From the NCBI GenBank assembly GCA_944322005.1, contig CALUNL010000003.1, positions 124,001 to 188,000 of the forward strand: DNA of 64,000 bases, read 5' to 3'. This document shows positions 8,273 to 16,975 of this stretch, piece by piece. Below the pieces are notes generated by a model that saw only the letters and a list, made by a program, of their open reading frames with translations, made no database searches and was not told the DNA's origin. Origin of the DNA: an uncultured Alistipes sp. GTDB lineage: Bacteria > Bacteroidota > Bacteroidia > Bacteroidales > Rikenellaceae. Position 1 is the stretch's first letter; every line of letters starts with the position of its first letter. The translations under genes were made by a program, and so were the position numbers.

Positions 8273-9006
8273 ACAACGAATGGCTTGAACGCACCGAGCT
8301 TATGCTCGGAAAGGAGGCCCTCGGAAGGCTGCGCACGGCGAACGTGCTTGTGGTGGGTCTCGGCGGCGTAGGAGCTTACGCTGCGGAGATGCTCGTACGC
8401 GCCGGAGTGGGCCGGATGACCATAGCCGACTCTGACTCGGTATCCGAAAGCAACATAAACCGGCAGCTGATAGCCCTTCACTCGACTGTGGGACGAAAGA
8501 AGGCCGAAATAATGTCCGAACGGCTTCTCGACATAAATCCGGAGCTCGCTCTGCGCGTGGTGGACGAATATGTAAAGGACGAGCTGACCTACCGGCTTCT
8601 CGACTCCGAAAGGTTCGACTATGTGGTCGATGCCATAGACACCCTGTCGCCGAAACTCGCGCTGATACTCGGATGCCTCGAGCGCAGGTATCCGCTTGTA
8701 AGTTCGATGGGTGCGGGGGCGAAACTCGACCCGACGCAGCTCGAAATCGCCGACATTTCGAAGACCCACCACTGCCCGCTGGCACACATGCTGCGCAAGC
8801 GCCTGCACAAGGCGGGAGTAAGGAGCGGCTTCAAGGCCGTATTCTCTCCGGAACCGCCGATCGAGAGCGCAATCATCAGCTGCGACGAGCGCAACAAGGC
8901 CTCCAATGCCGGGACCATATCCTATATGCCGGCGCTCTTCGGCATAGGATGCGCCTCGGTCGTGATACGGGACATATGCGACGGAAAAAACAACAACGAA
9001 GAATAA
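8269..9006 (+). CDS. tcdA: tRNA threonylcarbamoyladenosine dehydratase
   Basis: A 245-aa ThiF/E1-like enzyme of the TcdA (YgdL/CsdL) family, which uses ATP to cyclise the threonylcarbamoyl group of t6A37 in ANN-decoding tRNAs. The nucleotide-binding GLGGVGAYAAE motif (about 31-41), the acidic ADSDSVSESNINRQ segment and the VDAIDTL segment are present. The distinctive SSMGAGAKLDP and FSPEPP segments separate it from ThiF and MoeB. It is the middle gene of a three-gene operon. Confidence 0.92.
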   Translation: MNNEWLERTELMLGKEALGRLRTANVLVVGLGGVGAYAAEMLVRAGVGRMTIADSDSVSESNINRQLIALHSTVGRKKAEIMSERLLDINPELALRVVDEYVKDELTYRLLDSERFDYVVDAIDTLSPKLALILGCLERRYPLVSSMGAGAKLDPTQLEIADISKTHHCPLAHMLRKRLHKAGVRSGFKAVFSPEPPIESAIISCDERNKASNAGTISYMPALFGIGCASVVIRDICDGKNNNEE

Positions 9007-9007
9007 T

Positions 9008-9955
9008 ATGGAACGCAAGCACAGGATAGTATTCCTCGACGAATACTCGCTCGGAGGCAGGGACCTGTCTCAGTTGAAAAGGCTCGGAGAGTATACCGGG
9101 TACGACTGCACGGAGGAGTGCGATGTGGTGAGCCGCTGCGCCGACGCGGATATAGTAATCTCGAACAAGGTCTCCATAACGCGAGAGACGATGGAGCGCC
9201 TGCCGAATCTGCGCCTGATTGCCGTAGCCGCCACCGGCACGAACAACGTCGACCTTGAAGCGGCCGCCGAAAAGGGCATCGAGGTACGCAACGTGGTCGG
9301 ATACTCCACCCATTCGGTGGCGGAGGCCACCCTTTCGGCCGCGCTGTCGCTGCTGCGCCAGACGGTATACTACGACGGCTATTTCAAAAGCGGGAAATAC
9401 GCCTCCTCGGGACGCATATTCCATTTCGGCCGTCCGATAGGCCAGCTCTACGGACACCGCTGGGGCGTAATAGGCCTCGGAAACATAGGCCGGGAGGTGG
9501 CACGACTTGCCGAGGCGTTCGGATGCGAAGTGTCGTACCACTCCACATCCGGAGTCAGGCGCGAGGAGAGATGGCCGCAAAAGGGGCTCGCAGAACTGCT
9601 CGCTGAATCGGACGTCATATCGATACATGCGCCGCTCAACGATGCCACGCGCGGGCTCATAGGCCGTGCGCAGTTGCAGGCGATGAAGTCGTCGGCGATA
9701 ATCATCAATGTCGCCCGCGGCGGCATCATCGACGAAAAGGCGCTTGCCGAGGCGCTCGACGCAAAGGAGATAGCCGGTGCAGCGCTCGACGTGTTCTCGC
9801 AGGAGCCGCTGCCCGAATCGCTGCTCTACGGCATAAAGGATCCCGACGCACTGCTGGCATCGCCGCATACGGCCTGGGCATCGGGCGAGGCGGTAGACAA
9901 GCTCATAGAGGGGATAGCCGGGAACATCGAAGGGTATCTGCGGCGCACGGAATAG
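9008..9955 (+). CDS. D-2-hydroxyacid dehydrogenase (glycerate dehydrogenase-like)
   Basis: A 315-aa NAD(P)-dependent D-isomer-specific 2-hydroxyacid dehydrogenase. It has a Rossmann GLGNIGREVA motif near residue 157, the arginine motif NVARGGIIDE, and the catalytic His in SPHTAWAS. The overall length and pattern are closest to hydroxypyruvate reductase/glycerate dehydrogenases, but substrate cannot be fixed from sequence. It starts one base after tcdA and ends before a strong terminator. Confidence 0.88.
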   Translation: MERKHRIVFLDEYSLGGRDLSQLKRLGEYTGYDCTEECDVVSRCADADIVISNKVSITRETMERLPNLRLIAVAATGTNNVDLEAAAEKGIEVRNVVGYSTHSVAEATLSAALSLLRQTVYYDGYFKSGKYASSGRIFHFGRPIGQLYGHRWGVIGLGNIGREVARLAEAFGCEVSYHSTSGVRREERWPQKGLAELLAESDVISIHAPLNDATRGLIGRAQLQAMKSSAIIINVARGGIIDEKALAEALDAKEIAGAALDVFSQEPLPESLLYGIKDPDALLASPHTAWASGEAVDKLIEGIAGNIEGYLRRTE

Positions 9956-9975
9956 GCGATTCCGTACCGTCAGGC

Positions 9976-10019
9976 AAAAACGACGGGAACCTGTCCGATA
10001 CAGATTCCCGTCGTTTTTT
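9976..10019. terminator. Bidirectional terminator
   Basis: A long hairpin (AACGACGGGAA paired with its complement, with an inner CTGT/ACAG stem) is flanked by A5 on the left and T6 on the right. It can end the dehydrogenase operon on + and the tRNA-Ala transcript on -. Confidence 0.88.
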
Positions 10020-10020
10020 G

Positions 10021-10094
<74 letters not shown>

Positions 10095-10104
10095 GTTGCA
10101 GGGG

Positions 10105-10135
10105 CGAAGATAGCAATGTTTTTCCAATCTGCAAA
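10105..10135 (-). promoter_or_regulatory. Promoter of tRNA-Ala
   Basis: On the - strand TTTG (10135-10132), 19 bases, then TATCTTCG (10112-10105), a one-base variant of TAnnTTTG, ending 11 bases before the mature tRNA 5' end. Confidence 0.6.
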
Positions 10136-10146
10136 AACAGGCGCAT

Positions 10147-10185
10147 AAAAAATTGCGGCGGAGTGAAATGTTCACTCCGCCGCAA
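10147..10185 (-). terminator. Terminator of alaS-gpmI
   Basis: A perfect 15-bp stem (10185-10171 with 10167-10153) with a three-base loop, followed on the - strand by six T. It lies 17 bases after the gpmI stop. Confidence 0.92.
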
Positions 10186-10201
10186 CTGTCATATTCTCAT
10201 A

Positions 10202-11728
10202 TTATTTCAGTTCCACGAGCGGTTTTCCGGTCATCTCCTCCGGCTGCGGTATGCCCATGAGCTTGAGCACGGTAGGCGCAACGTCGGCAAGGATTCCGTT
10301 GTGTACGCTCTTTACGCGGTCCGAAACCGTAACGATCGGCACCGGATTGAGCGAGTGCGCCGTATTAGGCGTACCGTCGTCGTTTATCGCATGGTCGGCA
10401 TTTCCGTGGTCGGCAATCATCACCACCTCGTATCCGTTGGCGCGTGCAGCCTCGACAACCTTCTTCACGCAGGCGTCGACCGCCTTGACTGCCTTGCATA
10501 TCGCCTCGTAGACTCCCGTGTGTCCCACCATGTCGCCGTTGGCGAAGTTGAGGCAGATGAAGTCGTACTTGCGGGTGCCGAGCGCGTCTGCAAGCTTGTC
10601 CGCAACCTCGTAGGCGCTCATTTCCGGCTGGAGGTCATACGTAGCCACCTTCGGCGAAGCGACCAGGATACGGTCCTCGCCCTCGAACTTCTCCTCGCGG
10701 CCTCCGTTGAGGAAGAAGGTCACATGGGCGTACTTCTCGGTCTCGGCTATGCGCAACTGCGAAAGACCGAGCTTCGACACGTACTCTCCTATCGTATTGC
10801 CGACATTCTCCTTGTCGAAAAGTATGTGCAGGCCCTCGAACGACGCGTCGTACGGGGTCATGCAACAGTAGTAGAGCGGCATGGTATGCATTCCGTTCTC
10901 CGGCATATCCTTCTGCGTGAGGGCGACCGTAATCTCACGGGCGCGATCGTTGCGGAAATTGAAGAATATCACCATGTCGTTCGGTTTGATGAGTCCAACC
11001 GGGTTGCCCGCCTCATCTACACGCACGATAGGCTTCACGAACTCGTCCGTCACGCCCTCGTCATACGAGTGCTGCATGGCTGCAACCATGTCGGTGGCAT
11101 GCGTTCCGACACCCTCCACGAGCATGTCGTAGGCAATTTTCACGCGCTCCCACCTCTTGTCGCGGTCCATGGCATAGTAACGGCCCACAATCGATGCAAT
11201 CGTGCCGGTCGATACGGCAAGATGTTTCTCAAGAGCCTCGATGAACCCCTTGCCGCTCTTCGGATCGGTATCGCGGCCGTCCATGAAGCAGTGTACGTAT
11301 GTATTCTCTATCCCGTAGTGCTTGGAGATGTCGCACAGCTTGAACAGATGCTCAATCGACGAGTGTACGCCTCCGTCCGAGACAAGTCCCATGAAGTGGA
11401 CGTTCACGCCGTTCTTCTTCGCATATTCGAAAGCCTTCACGATCTCCGGGTTCTGCATTATCGAGCCGTCCTTGCAGGCTCGGTTGATCTTCACCAGATC
11501 CTGATACACCACCCTTCCGGCTCCGATGTTGAGGTGTCCCACCTCCGAGTTTCCCATCTGTCCGTCAGGCAGTCCCACGTTCTCGCCGTCCGTGCGCAAC
11601 TGCGCATGCGGATAGGTTTCGGTAAGATTAGCTATGAATTCGGGATGCGTCGAGAATATAGCATCCGACTTCGAGTGATTCCCGATGCCCCAGCCGTCGA
11701 GAATCATCAACAATACCTTGTTTGCCAT
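10202..11728 (-). CDS. gpmI: 2,3-bisphosphoglycerate-independent phosphoglycerate mutase
   Basis: A 508-aa iPGM, a two-metal (Mn2+) alkaline-phosphatase-fold enzyme that interconverts 3- and 2-phosphoglycerate in glycolysis. The N-terminal LMILDGWG motif holds the first metal ligand. The phosphoserine nucleophile lies in [10 protein letters not shown] (about residues 56-65). The metal motifs [11 protein letters not shown] and ADHGNADH sit in the C-terminal third. Its length is normal for the family. It follows alaS after 14 bases and is followed by a strong terminator. Confidence 0.97.
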   Translation of the reverse strand: MANKVLLMILDGWGIGNHSKSDAIFSTHPEFIANLTETYPHAQLRTDGENVGLPDGQMGNSEVGHLNIGAGRVVYQDLVKINRACKDGSIMQNPEIVKAFEYAKKNGVNVHFMGLVSDGGVHSSIEHLFKLCDISKHYGIENTYVHCFMDGRDTDPKSGKGFIEALEKHLAVSTGTIASIVGRYYAMDRDKRWERVKIAYDMLVEGVGTHATDMVAAMQHSYDEGVTDEFVKPIVRVDEAGNPVGLIKPNDMVIFFNFRNDRAREITVALTQKDMPENGMHTMPLYYCCMTPYDASFEGLHILFDKENVGNTIGEYVSKLGLSQLRIAETEKYAHVTFFLNGGREEKFEGEDRILVASPKVATYDLQPEMSAYEVADKLADALGTRKYDFICLNFANGDMVGHTGVYEAICKAVKAVDACVKKVVEAARANGYEVVMIADHGNADHAINDDGTPNTAHSLNPVPIVTVSDRVKSVHNGILADVAPTVLKLMGIPQPEEMTGKPLVELK

Positions 11729-11742
11729 GATTCGTATCCTTT

Positions 11743-14364
11743 TTATCTCAATTTCTCAGTAATAAGTTCGTCCGCACGGTCTATCGCCTTCTGGAGACCG
11801 TCAGGATTCTTGCCGCCGGCCGTGGCGAAGAACTTCTGTCCGCCTCCGCCGCCGTTTATCAGTTTGGCCGCCTCGCGCACAACAGCACCGGCATCGACGC
11901 CCTTCTCGACGATATCGTCACCGAGCATTATCATCAGCGACACCTTGCCCTCATACGACGAACCGAGGATAAGGACAAGATTCCTGCTGCGCGAACGCAA
12001 ATTGTAGGCCAGGTCCTTCATGAAATCCGACGGACGCGGCATCTGTCGCGCAATCTTGAGCACTCCGTTCTCCTCCGATGCATTCTCGAGTATGCTCTGT
12101 GCAAGCGAATCTATCTGCTCCCTGCGGACAGCCTCGACCTCCTTGCTCAAAGCCTCGTTGCTCTCCACGAGTTTGCGTATGGCCAGCACGATCTGCGGAT
12201 TGTTGACAAGCTCGCCTATATTCTTCAGGGTGTCCTCACCGGCATACATCAGCGATTCGGCCTTCTCTCCGGTAACGGCCTCTATTCGACGTACACCTGC
12301 CGATATGGCTCCCTCGGACACAATCTTGAACAGTCCTATGTTGCCGGTAGCGGAAGTATGGGTTCCGGCACACAGCTCCACCGATTCACCGAACCTGACC
12401 ATACGGACCCTGTCACCGTACTTCTCGCCGAAGAGCATCATCGCCCCGGCACTCTTGGCCTCCTCCATTGTGGCCGCACGGTTCTCCACGAGCGGATAGT
12501 TGGCGCGTATGCTTGCATTGACCAGACGCTCGACCTTGCGCAACTCCTCCGGCGTTACCTTCTGGAAGTGCGAGAAGTCGAAACGCAGTCCCGCAGGCGA
12601 CACCATCGAACCCTTCTGCTCGACATGCGTGCCGAGCACCTTGCGCAGGGCTGCATGCAGAAGGTGGGTTGCCGTATGGTTGTTGGCCGCACACTGTCTC
12701 TTTTCCGGATCGACTACGGCATGGAATACCGATTCGAGATTCTCCGGCAGACGCTCGGCGATATGTATCGTCAATCCGTTCTCCTTCTCCGTTGCAACAA
12801 TCTCTATCTTTTCGTTGGAATTCTCTATAAAGCCTACATCACCCATCTGACCTCCGGCATTGCCGTAGAACGGGGTCTTGTCGAACACGAGCTGGTATGT
12901 GGTCCTGCTCTTGGTCTGTACGCGGCGGACGCGGGCGATCCGAACATCGCATTCGAGCATATCGTAGCCGACAAACTCGCTCTGCCGTATCGGAACTATC
13001 TCGTGCCAGTCATCCACAATCTGGGCCGCCGCATTGCGCGAACGCTCCTTCTGTGCGGCGAGCTCCCGCTCGAAGCCCTCGAGATCGACCTCTACCCCAT
13101 GCTCCTTGGCAATAAGTTCGGTAAGGTCTATCGGGAATCCGTAGGTATCGTAAAGTACGAAGGCGTCGTGTCCCGAAATCTTGCCTCCGGCACACGAAGC
13201 GATAACGCCGTCGAGCAGGTTTATTCCGGTGGACAGTGTACGCAGGAATGCGCTCTCCTCCTCCTCGATGACCTTCTCGATGAGCGACTGCTGTGCCTTA
13301 AGCTCCGGGAACTGTCCTCCCATCTGCTCCGCCAGAACCGGAACCAGACGGCATATGAACGGCTGCGTGAATCCGAGATAGGTGTATCCGTAACGTACGG
13401 CGCGGCGCAATATGCGTCGGATGACATATCCGGCCTTGACATTCGACGGCAGCTGTCCGTCGGCTATCGAGAAGGATATGGCACGCAGGTGGTCCGCAAT
13501 GACGCGCATGGCCACATCGACGTTCTCCGACTCGCCGTAGCGGTGGCCCGACATCTCGGAAATGGCCTGTATGGCAGGACGGAACACGTCGGTGTCGTAA
13601 TTCGACTTCTTGCCCTGAAGTATCATGCAGAGACGCTCGAAGCCCATGCCGGTATCGACGTTGCGGGCAGGCAGCGGTTCAAGGGAGCCGTTTGCCTTGC
13701 GGTTGAACTGCATGAACACGAGATTCCATATCTCGATTACCTGCGGGTCGCCCATGTTCACCATCTCGCGTCCAGGCTTCGCGGCCCTCTCCGAATCATC
13801 GCGCAGGTCGTAGTGTATCTCGCTGCACGGACCGCACGGACCGGTCTCGCCCATCTCCCAGAAGTTGTCATGCTTGTTGCCGCGGATTATGTGGTCCTCC
13901 GGCAGGAACTGGCGCCAGTATCCGAAAGCCTCCTCGTCGAACGGCACGCCGTCCTCCTCCGAACCCTCGTAAACCGTAGCATAGAGCCTGTCGGCCTGGA
14001 GTCCGTATACCTCCGTCAGAAGTTCCCATGCCCAGGCGATTGCCTCCTTCTTGAAATAGTCGCCGTAGGACCAGTTGCCGAGCATCTCGAACATCGTGTG
14101 GTGATAGGTGTCATGTCCCACCTCCTCGAGGTCGTTGTGTTTTCCCGATACACGCAGGCACTTCTGCGTATCGGCCGCACGCGGGTACTTGCGCGGCGCA
14201 TTGCCGAGAAATATGTCCTTGAACTGGTTCATTCCGGCGTTGGTGAACATCAGCGTCGGGTCGTTCTTCACCACCATCGGTGCCGAAGGCACTATCGTAT
14301 GTCCCTTGCTTGCAAAAAAGTCCAGAAATGCCTTGCGGATTTTGTCCGACTCCATATATGCCAT
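11743..14364 (-). CDS. alaS: Alanyl-tRNA synthetase
   Basis: A class II aminoacyl-tRNA synthetase (873 aa from this start) that charges tRNA-Ala. Visible parts: an N-terminal catalytic domain beginning [13 protein letters not shown], a motif 2 region ([13 protein letters not shown]), the editing domain with the zinc site HTATHLLH and CAGTH, and a C-terminal glycine-rich [14 protein letters not shown] segment typical of the C-Ala domain. I chose the ATG at 14364; an ATG three codons later (14355) is also plausible, and a TTG two codons earlier is less so. It leads a two-gene operon with gpmI. A tRNA-Ala gene lies just beyond the operon. Confidence 0.96.
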   Translation of the reverse strand: MAYMESDKIRKAFLDFFASKGHTIVPSAPMVVKNDPTLMFTNAGMNQFKDIFLGNAPRKYPRAADTQKCLRVSGKHNDLEEVGHDTYHHTMFEMLGNWSYGDYFKKEAIAWAWELLTEVYGLQADRLYATVYEGSEEDGVPFDEEAFGYWRQFLPEDHIIRGNKHDNFWEMGETGPCGPCSEIHYDLRDDSERAAKPGREMVNMGDPQVIEIWNLVFMQFNRKANGSLEPLPARNVDTGMGFERLCMILQGKKSNYDTDVFRPAIQAISEMSGHRYGESENVDVAMRVIADHLRAISFSIADGQLPSNVKAGYVIRRILRRAVRYGYTYLGFTQPFICRLVPVLAEQMGGQFPELKAQQSLIEKVIEEEESAFLRTLSTGINLLDGVIASCAGGKISGHDAFVLYDTYGFPIDLTELIAKEHGVEVDLEGFERELAAQKERSRNAAAQIVDDWHEIVPIRQSEFVGYDMLECDVRIARVRRVQTKSRTTYQLVFDKTPFYGNAGGQMGDVGFIENSNEKIEIVATEKENGLTIHIAERLPENLESVFHAVVDPEKRQCAANNHTATHLLHAALRKVLGTHVEQKGSMVSPAGLRFDFSHFQKVTPEELRKVERLVNASIRANYPLVENRAATMEEAKSAGAMMLFGEKYGDRVRMVRFGESVELCAGTHTSATGNIGLFKIVSEGAISAGVRRIEAVTGEKAESLMYAGEDTLKNIGELVNNPQIVLAIRKLVESNEALSKEVEAVRREQIDSLAQSILENASEENGVLKIARQMPRPSDFMKDLAYNLRSRSRNLVLILGSSYEGKVSLMIMLGDDIVEKGVDAGAVVREAAKLINGGGGGQKFFATAGGKNPDGLQKAIDRADELITEKLR

Positions 14365-14402
14365 AATCAAAATATTATTTGTCTTTCCTCGTTATACAAT
14401 CG

Positions 14403-14434
14403 GTTGCAAAAGTATAAAATTTACACTAATTTTG
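14403..14434 (+). promoter_or_regulatory. Promoter of the M23 peptidase operon
   Basis: GTTG (14403-14406), 20 bases, then TAATTTTG (14427-14434), 47 bases upstream of the ATG at 14482. It overlaps the divergent alaS -7 element. Confidence 0.55.
14407..14414 (-). promoter_or_regulatory. Probable -7 element of alaS
   Basis: TACTTTTG on the - strand matches TAnnTTTG, 43 bases upstream of the alaS ATG. The -33 region is weak. It lies within the spacer of the divergent promoter, so the two directions probably compete. Confidence 0.45.
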
Positions 14435-14481
14435 CATCCATTGCAACAAGTTTTTTTCACGTGTCGGAGAAAGGCGCAAAC

Positions 14482-15447
14482 ATGGAGGAGAGGCCTGCCA
14501 CAGGCGGCCGGGAGGACAATGCGGAGACGGATGTACGTCGCGGCAGATATCCGTTTCTGCGGAAGCTGCTGCTGGGCTTCATCGTCATATCGCTGCTGAA
14601 TGCCGTATTCTCGTACATGTTCTTCACGCCGAAGATGTACTCCATAAACAGCGACAACCGCGAACTCGTCCTGAAGTACAGGATTCTCCAGGACCGGATA
14701 CGGACACTCCAGAGCAAGCTCGACGAGATACGCCACCGCGACATGAGCGTCTACAGGGCGCTGTTCTCGGTGGACACGCTCCCGCTGACCGGCATATACG
14801 ACGAATATCCCGACTCGAAATACGCGGATCTGCAGGGAGATACATACTCCTCGCTCATGACATCGACATGGAAGAGCCTCGATGCCCTTGCGCGTGAAGC
14901 CTACGGGGAGTCGCTCTCGCTCGACGAGCTGCAGATTCTTGCGAAAAACAAGGAGCGCATGTCGCTCGCCATACCTGCCGTATGGCCGATCGACCGCACG
15001 GAGCTGAAGGCATTCTACGCATTCGGCATGCGCAAGGTACACCCGATATACAAGACGCGCAAGATGCACAAGGGCGTGGACCTGTCGTGCAACAAGGGCG
15101 TACCCGTATACGCCACCGGAGATGCGATCGTCGAGAAGGTCGAAACGGGACTGCGCCGCAGGGGATACGGCAAGCAGATACTTCTCAACCACGAATTCGG
15201 ATACAAGACGCGATACGCGCACCTGAACCGCATACTTGTAAGTCCTGGACAGAAGGTAAGCCGCGGACAGATAATCGGAGAGGTCGGTTCGACCGGAGGA
15301 TCCACGGGCCCGCACCTGCATTATGAGGTGATATACATGGGCCGCAACGTGAATCCGGTGAACTACTTCAACCGCAACATGTCCAGCGAGGAGTACCGCA
15401 CGCTCATGGAGAACATAAAGTACAACGCAGACCTCGAGGTAGAATGA
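14482..15447 (+). CDS. M23 (LytM-type) peptidase, membrane anchored
   Basis: A 321-aa murein endopeptidase-like protein. A single N-terminal membrane helix (about 28-48) is followed by a coiled coil (about 55-90) and a C-terminal M23 domain with zinc ligands His196 and Asp200 (HKGVD) and the HLH motif at His278/His280. All ligands are present, so it may be an active DD-endopeptidase in the periplasm. I chose the ATG at 14482; a GTG at 14461 in frame is an alternative. Its last four bases overlap the next gene, a paralog with the same architecture. Confidence 0.88.
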   Translation: MEERPATGGREDNAETDVRRGRYPFLRKLLLGFIVISLLNAVFSYMFFTPKMYSINSDNRELVLKYRILQDRIRTLQSKLDEIRHRDMSVYRALFSVDTLPLTGIYDEYPDSKYADLQGDTYSSLMTSTWKSLDALAREAYGESLSLDELQILAKNKERMSLAIPAVWPIDRTELKAFYAFGMRKVHPIYKTRKMHKGVDLSCNKGVPVYATGDAIVEKVETGLRRRGYGKQILLNHEFGYKTRYAHLNRILVSPGQKVSRGQIIGEVGSTGGSTGPHLHYEVIYMGRNVNPVNYFNRNMSSEEYRTLMENIKYNADLEVE

Positions 15448-16394
15448 CGTCCGGACAGAAAAACAACATACGCAACGGCCACCGCATCGTAAGCCGCAAC
15501 GCATCGAGATTCCTCACGAGGATGTTCTCGTGGCTCGGCGCGGCCATAATATATTACATTGTATTCTCGCTGCTGTTCGACACGCCGGCCGAATACGAGT
15601 TGCGCCACTCCACCGACAAGCTGAAACGCGAATACGAAGCGCTCACGGCCCGTTACGACTCCCTGAGTCTCGTAATGGACAACATCATCGAACGCGACCG
15701 CAACATATTCCGCATACTCTTCGAATCGGATCCGTACGACTTCAACTCCGAATACGAGACGCAGAGGGTCGCCATGCTCGAAAGGCTGCTCACGAAATCC
15801 AACCGCAGGATGTCTCGCGAAATGGCCGAATCGCTCGACGCCCTCGAGCACAAGATGGAGCGTCTCGAAGAGTCATACGGCCGTCTCGACGACGAATTCG
15901 TACGTCTTGGCAGGAAGCGCGACAACATACCGTCGATTCAACCGGTCACGAACCACAACCTGACCCTCCTCACGGCATCGTACGGCATGCTCATGCACCC
16001 GTTCTACCGCACCCTGCAGTCGCATCAGGGAGTCGACTACACCATCCCCGAAGGCTCACGCATCTTCGCAACCGCCGACGGCATAGTAAAGGAGATATCG
16101 GGCAAGAACTCGACATCGGGTCTCACCGTGGTAATCGACCACCTCAACGGATACACGACATCGTACAGCCATCTGCAGAGCGTAAAGGTGAAGCGGGGAC
16201 GCCGTGTCAGGCGGGGCGACATAATCGCACTGTCGGGCAACTCCGGACTCTCCCTCTCCCCACACCTCCACTACGAGGTGCGATACAACGGCATGAGGGT
16301 GGACCCGATACACTTTTTCTTCATGGAACTCACCCCCGACGAATACAGGCGCATAATAAAGATATCCCGTTCGGGAATGCAGTCATTCGATTGA
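15444..16394 (+). CDS. M23 (LytM-type) peptidase, second tandem paralog
   Basis: A 316-aa protein with the same plan as the gene before it: one membrane helix (about 30-46), a longer coiled coil (about 57-155) and an M23 domain with His194, Asp198 (HQGVD), His274 and His276 (HLH). The two are translationally coupled through ATGA. The coiled coil resembles that of cell-division LytM factors and may mediate pairing, but no partner can be identified here. The pair probably arose by tandem duplication followed by divergence. Confidence 0.88.
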   Translation: MTSGQKNNIRNGHRIVSRNASRFLTRMFSWLGAAIIYYIVFSLLFDTPAEYELRHSTDKLKREYEALTARYDSLSLVMDNIIERDRNIFRILFESDPYDFNSEYETQRVAMLERLLTKSNRRMSREMAESLDALEHKMERLEESYGRLDDEFVRLGRKRDNIPSIQPVTNHNLTLLTASYGMLMHPFYRTLQSHQGVDYTIPEGSRIFATADGIVKEISGKNSTSGLTVVIDHLNGYTTSYSHLQSVKVKRGRRVRRGDIIALSGNSGLSLSPHLHYEVRYNGMRVDPIHFFFMELTPDEYRRIIKISRSGMQSFD

Positions 16395-16411
16395 CAACCA
16401 ACCATACGACC

Positions 16412-16975
16412 ATGCAAATAAGACTTCTGCTGCTCGATTTCGACGGAACTCTCGTCAACACCGCCCGCGCAAACACCGTATCCTACATGGAGGCGCTTGC
16501 CGAAAACGGCATACGGCTGACCGAACAGGAATACCGCAGCAAATATTTCGGGATGCGTTGCCCTGAATTCCTGCGGAGCATCGGCATAAGCGACCCCGAG
16601 CGCATGTCACGCATAAGGCGGCGCAAGGTGGAGATATATCCGACGCACTTCGACCTCGTGTCGCTCAACAAACCGTTGTGGGAGTTCGTGCAGGACTTCC
16701 GCCGTCAGGGAGGTGCGGCATGGATTGTATCGACCGGACATCTCGACAACATATCGAACGTCATGAGGTATCTCGGGCTGGAAAACGGTGTGGACGGGAT
16801 ACTGTCGTCCGATTCGGTCGAGCATTCGAAACCGGCACCGGACTGCTTCCTGAAGGCCATGGAACTTGCCGGGGCAACCCCGGCGGAGACGCTCATATTC
16901 GAGGACTCGGAGATAGGGCTGGAGGCGGCAAAGGCAAGCGGCGCCGCCTACGTCCGCGTCACTCTTCCTTTCTGA
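16412..16975 (+). CDS. HAD-superfamily hydrolase
   Basis: A 187-aa HAD phosphatase-like protein. Motif I DFDGTL has the nucleophile Asp9 and the acid/base Asp11; motif III lysine lies in the EHSKPAPD segment and motif IV in FEDSEIG. The pattern and size match the beta-phosphoglucomutase/phosphoglycolate phosphatase group with a small alpha-helical cap. The substrate is unknown. It starts 17 bases after the M23 gene and converges with the AddB-like gene, overlapping it by 17 bases. Confidence 0.85.
   Translation: MQIRLLLLDFDGTLVNTARANTVSYMEALAENGIRLTEQEYRSKYFGMRCPEFLRSIGISDPERMSRIRRRKVEIYPTHFDLVSLNKPLWEFVQDFRRQGGAAWIVSTGHLDNISNVMRYLGLENGVDGILSSDSVEHSKPAPDCFLKAMELAGATPAETLIFEDSEIGLEAAKASGAAYVRVTLPF

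Noticed and set aside
12358..14481. Very long upstream extension of the first M23 gene
   Set aside because: This part runs antisense to alaS and has no domain. The real protein begins at the membrane-anchor sequence near 14482.
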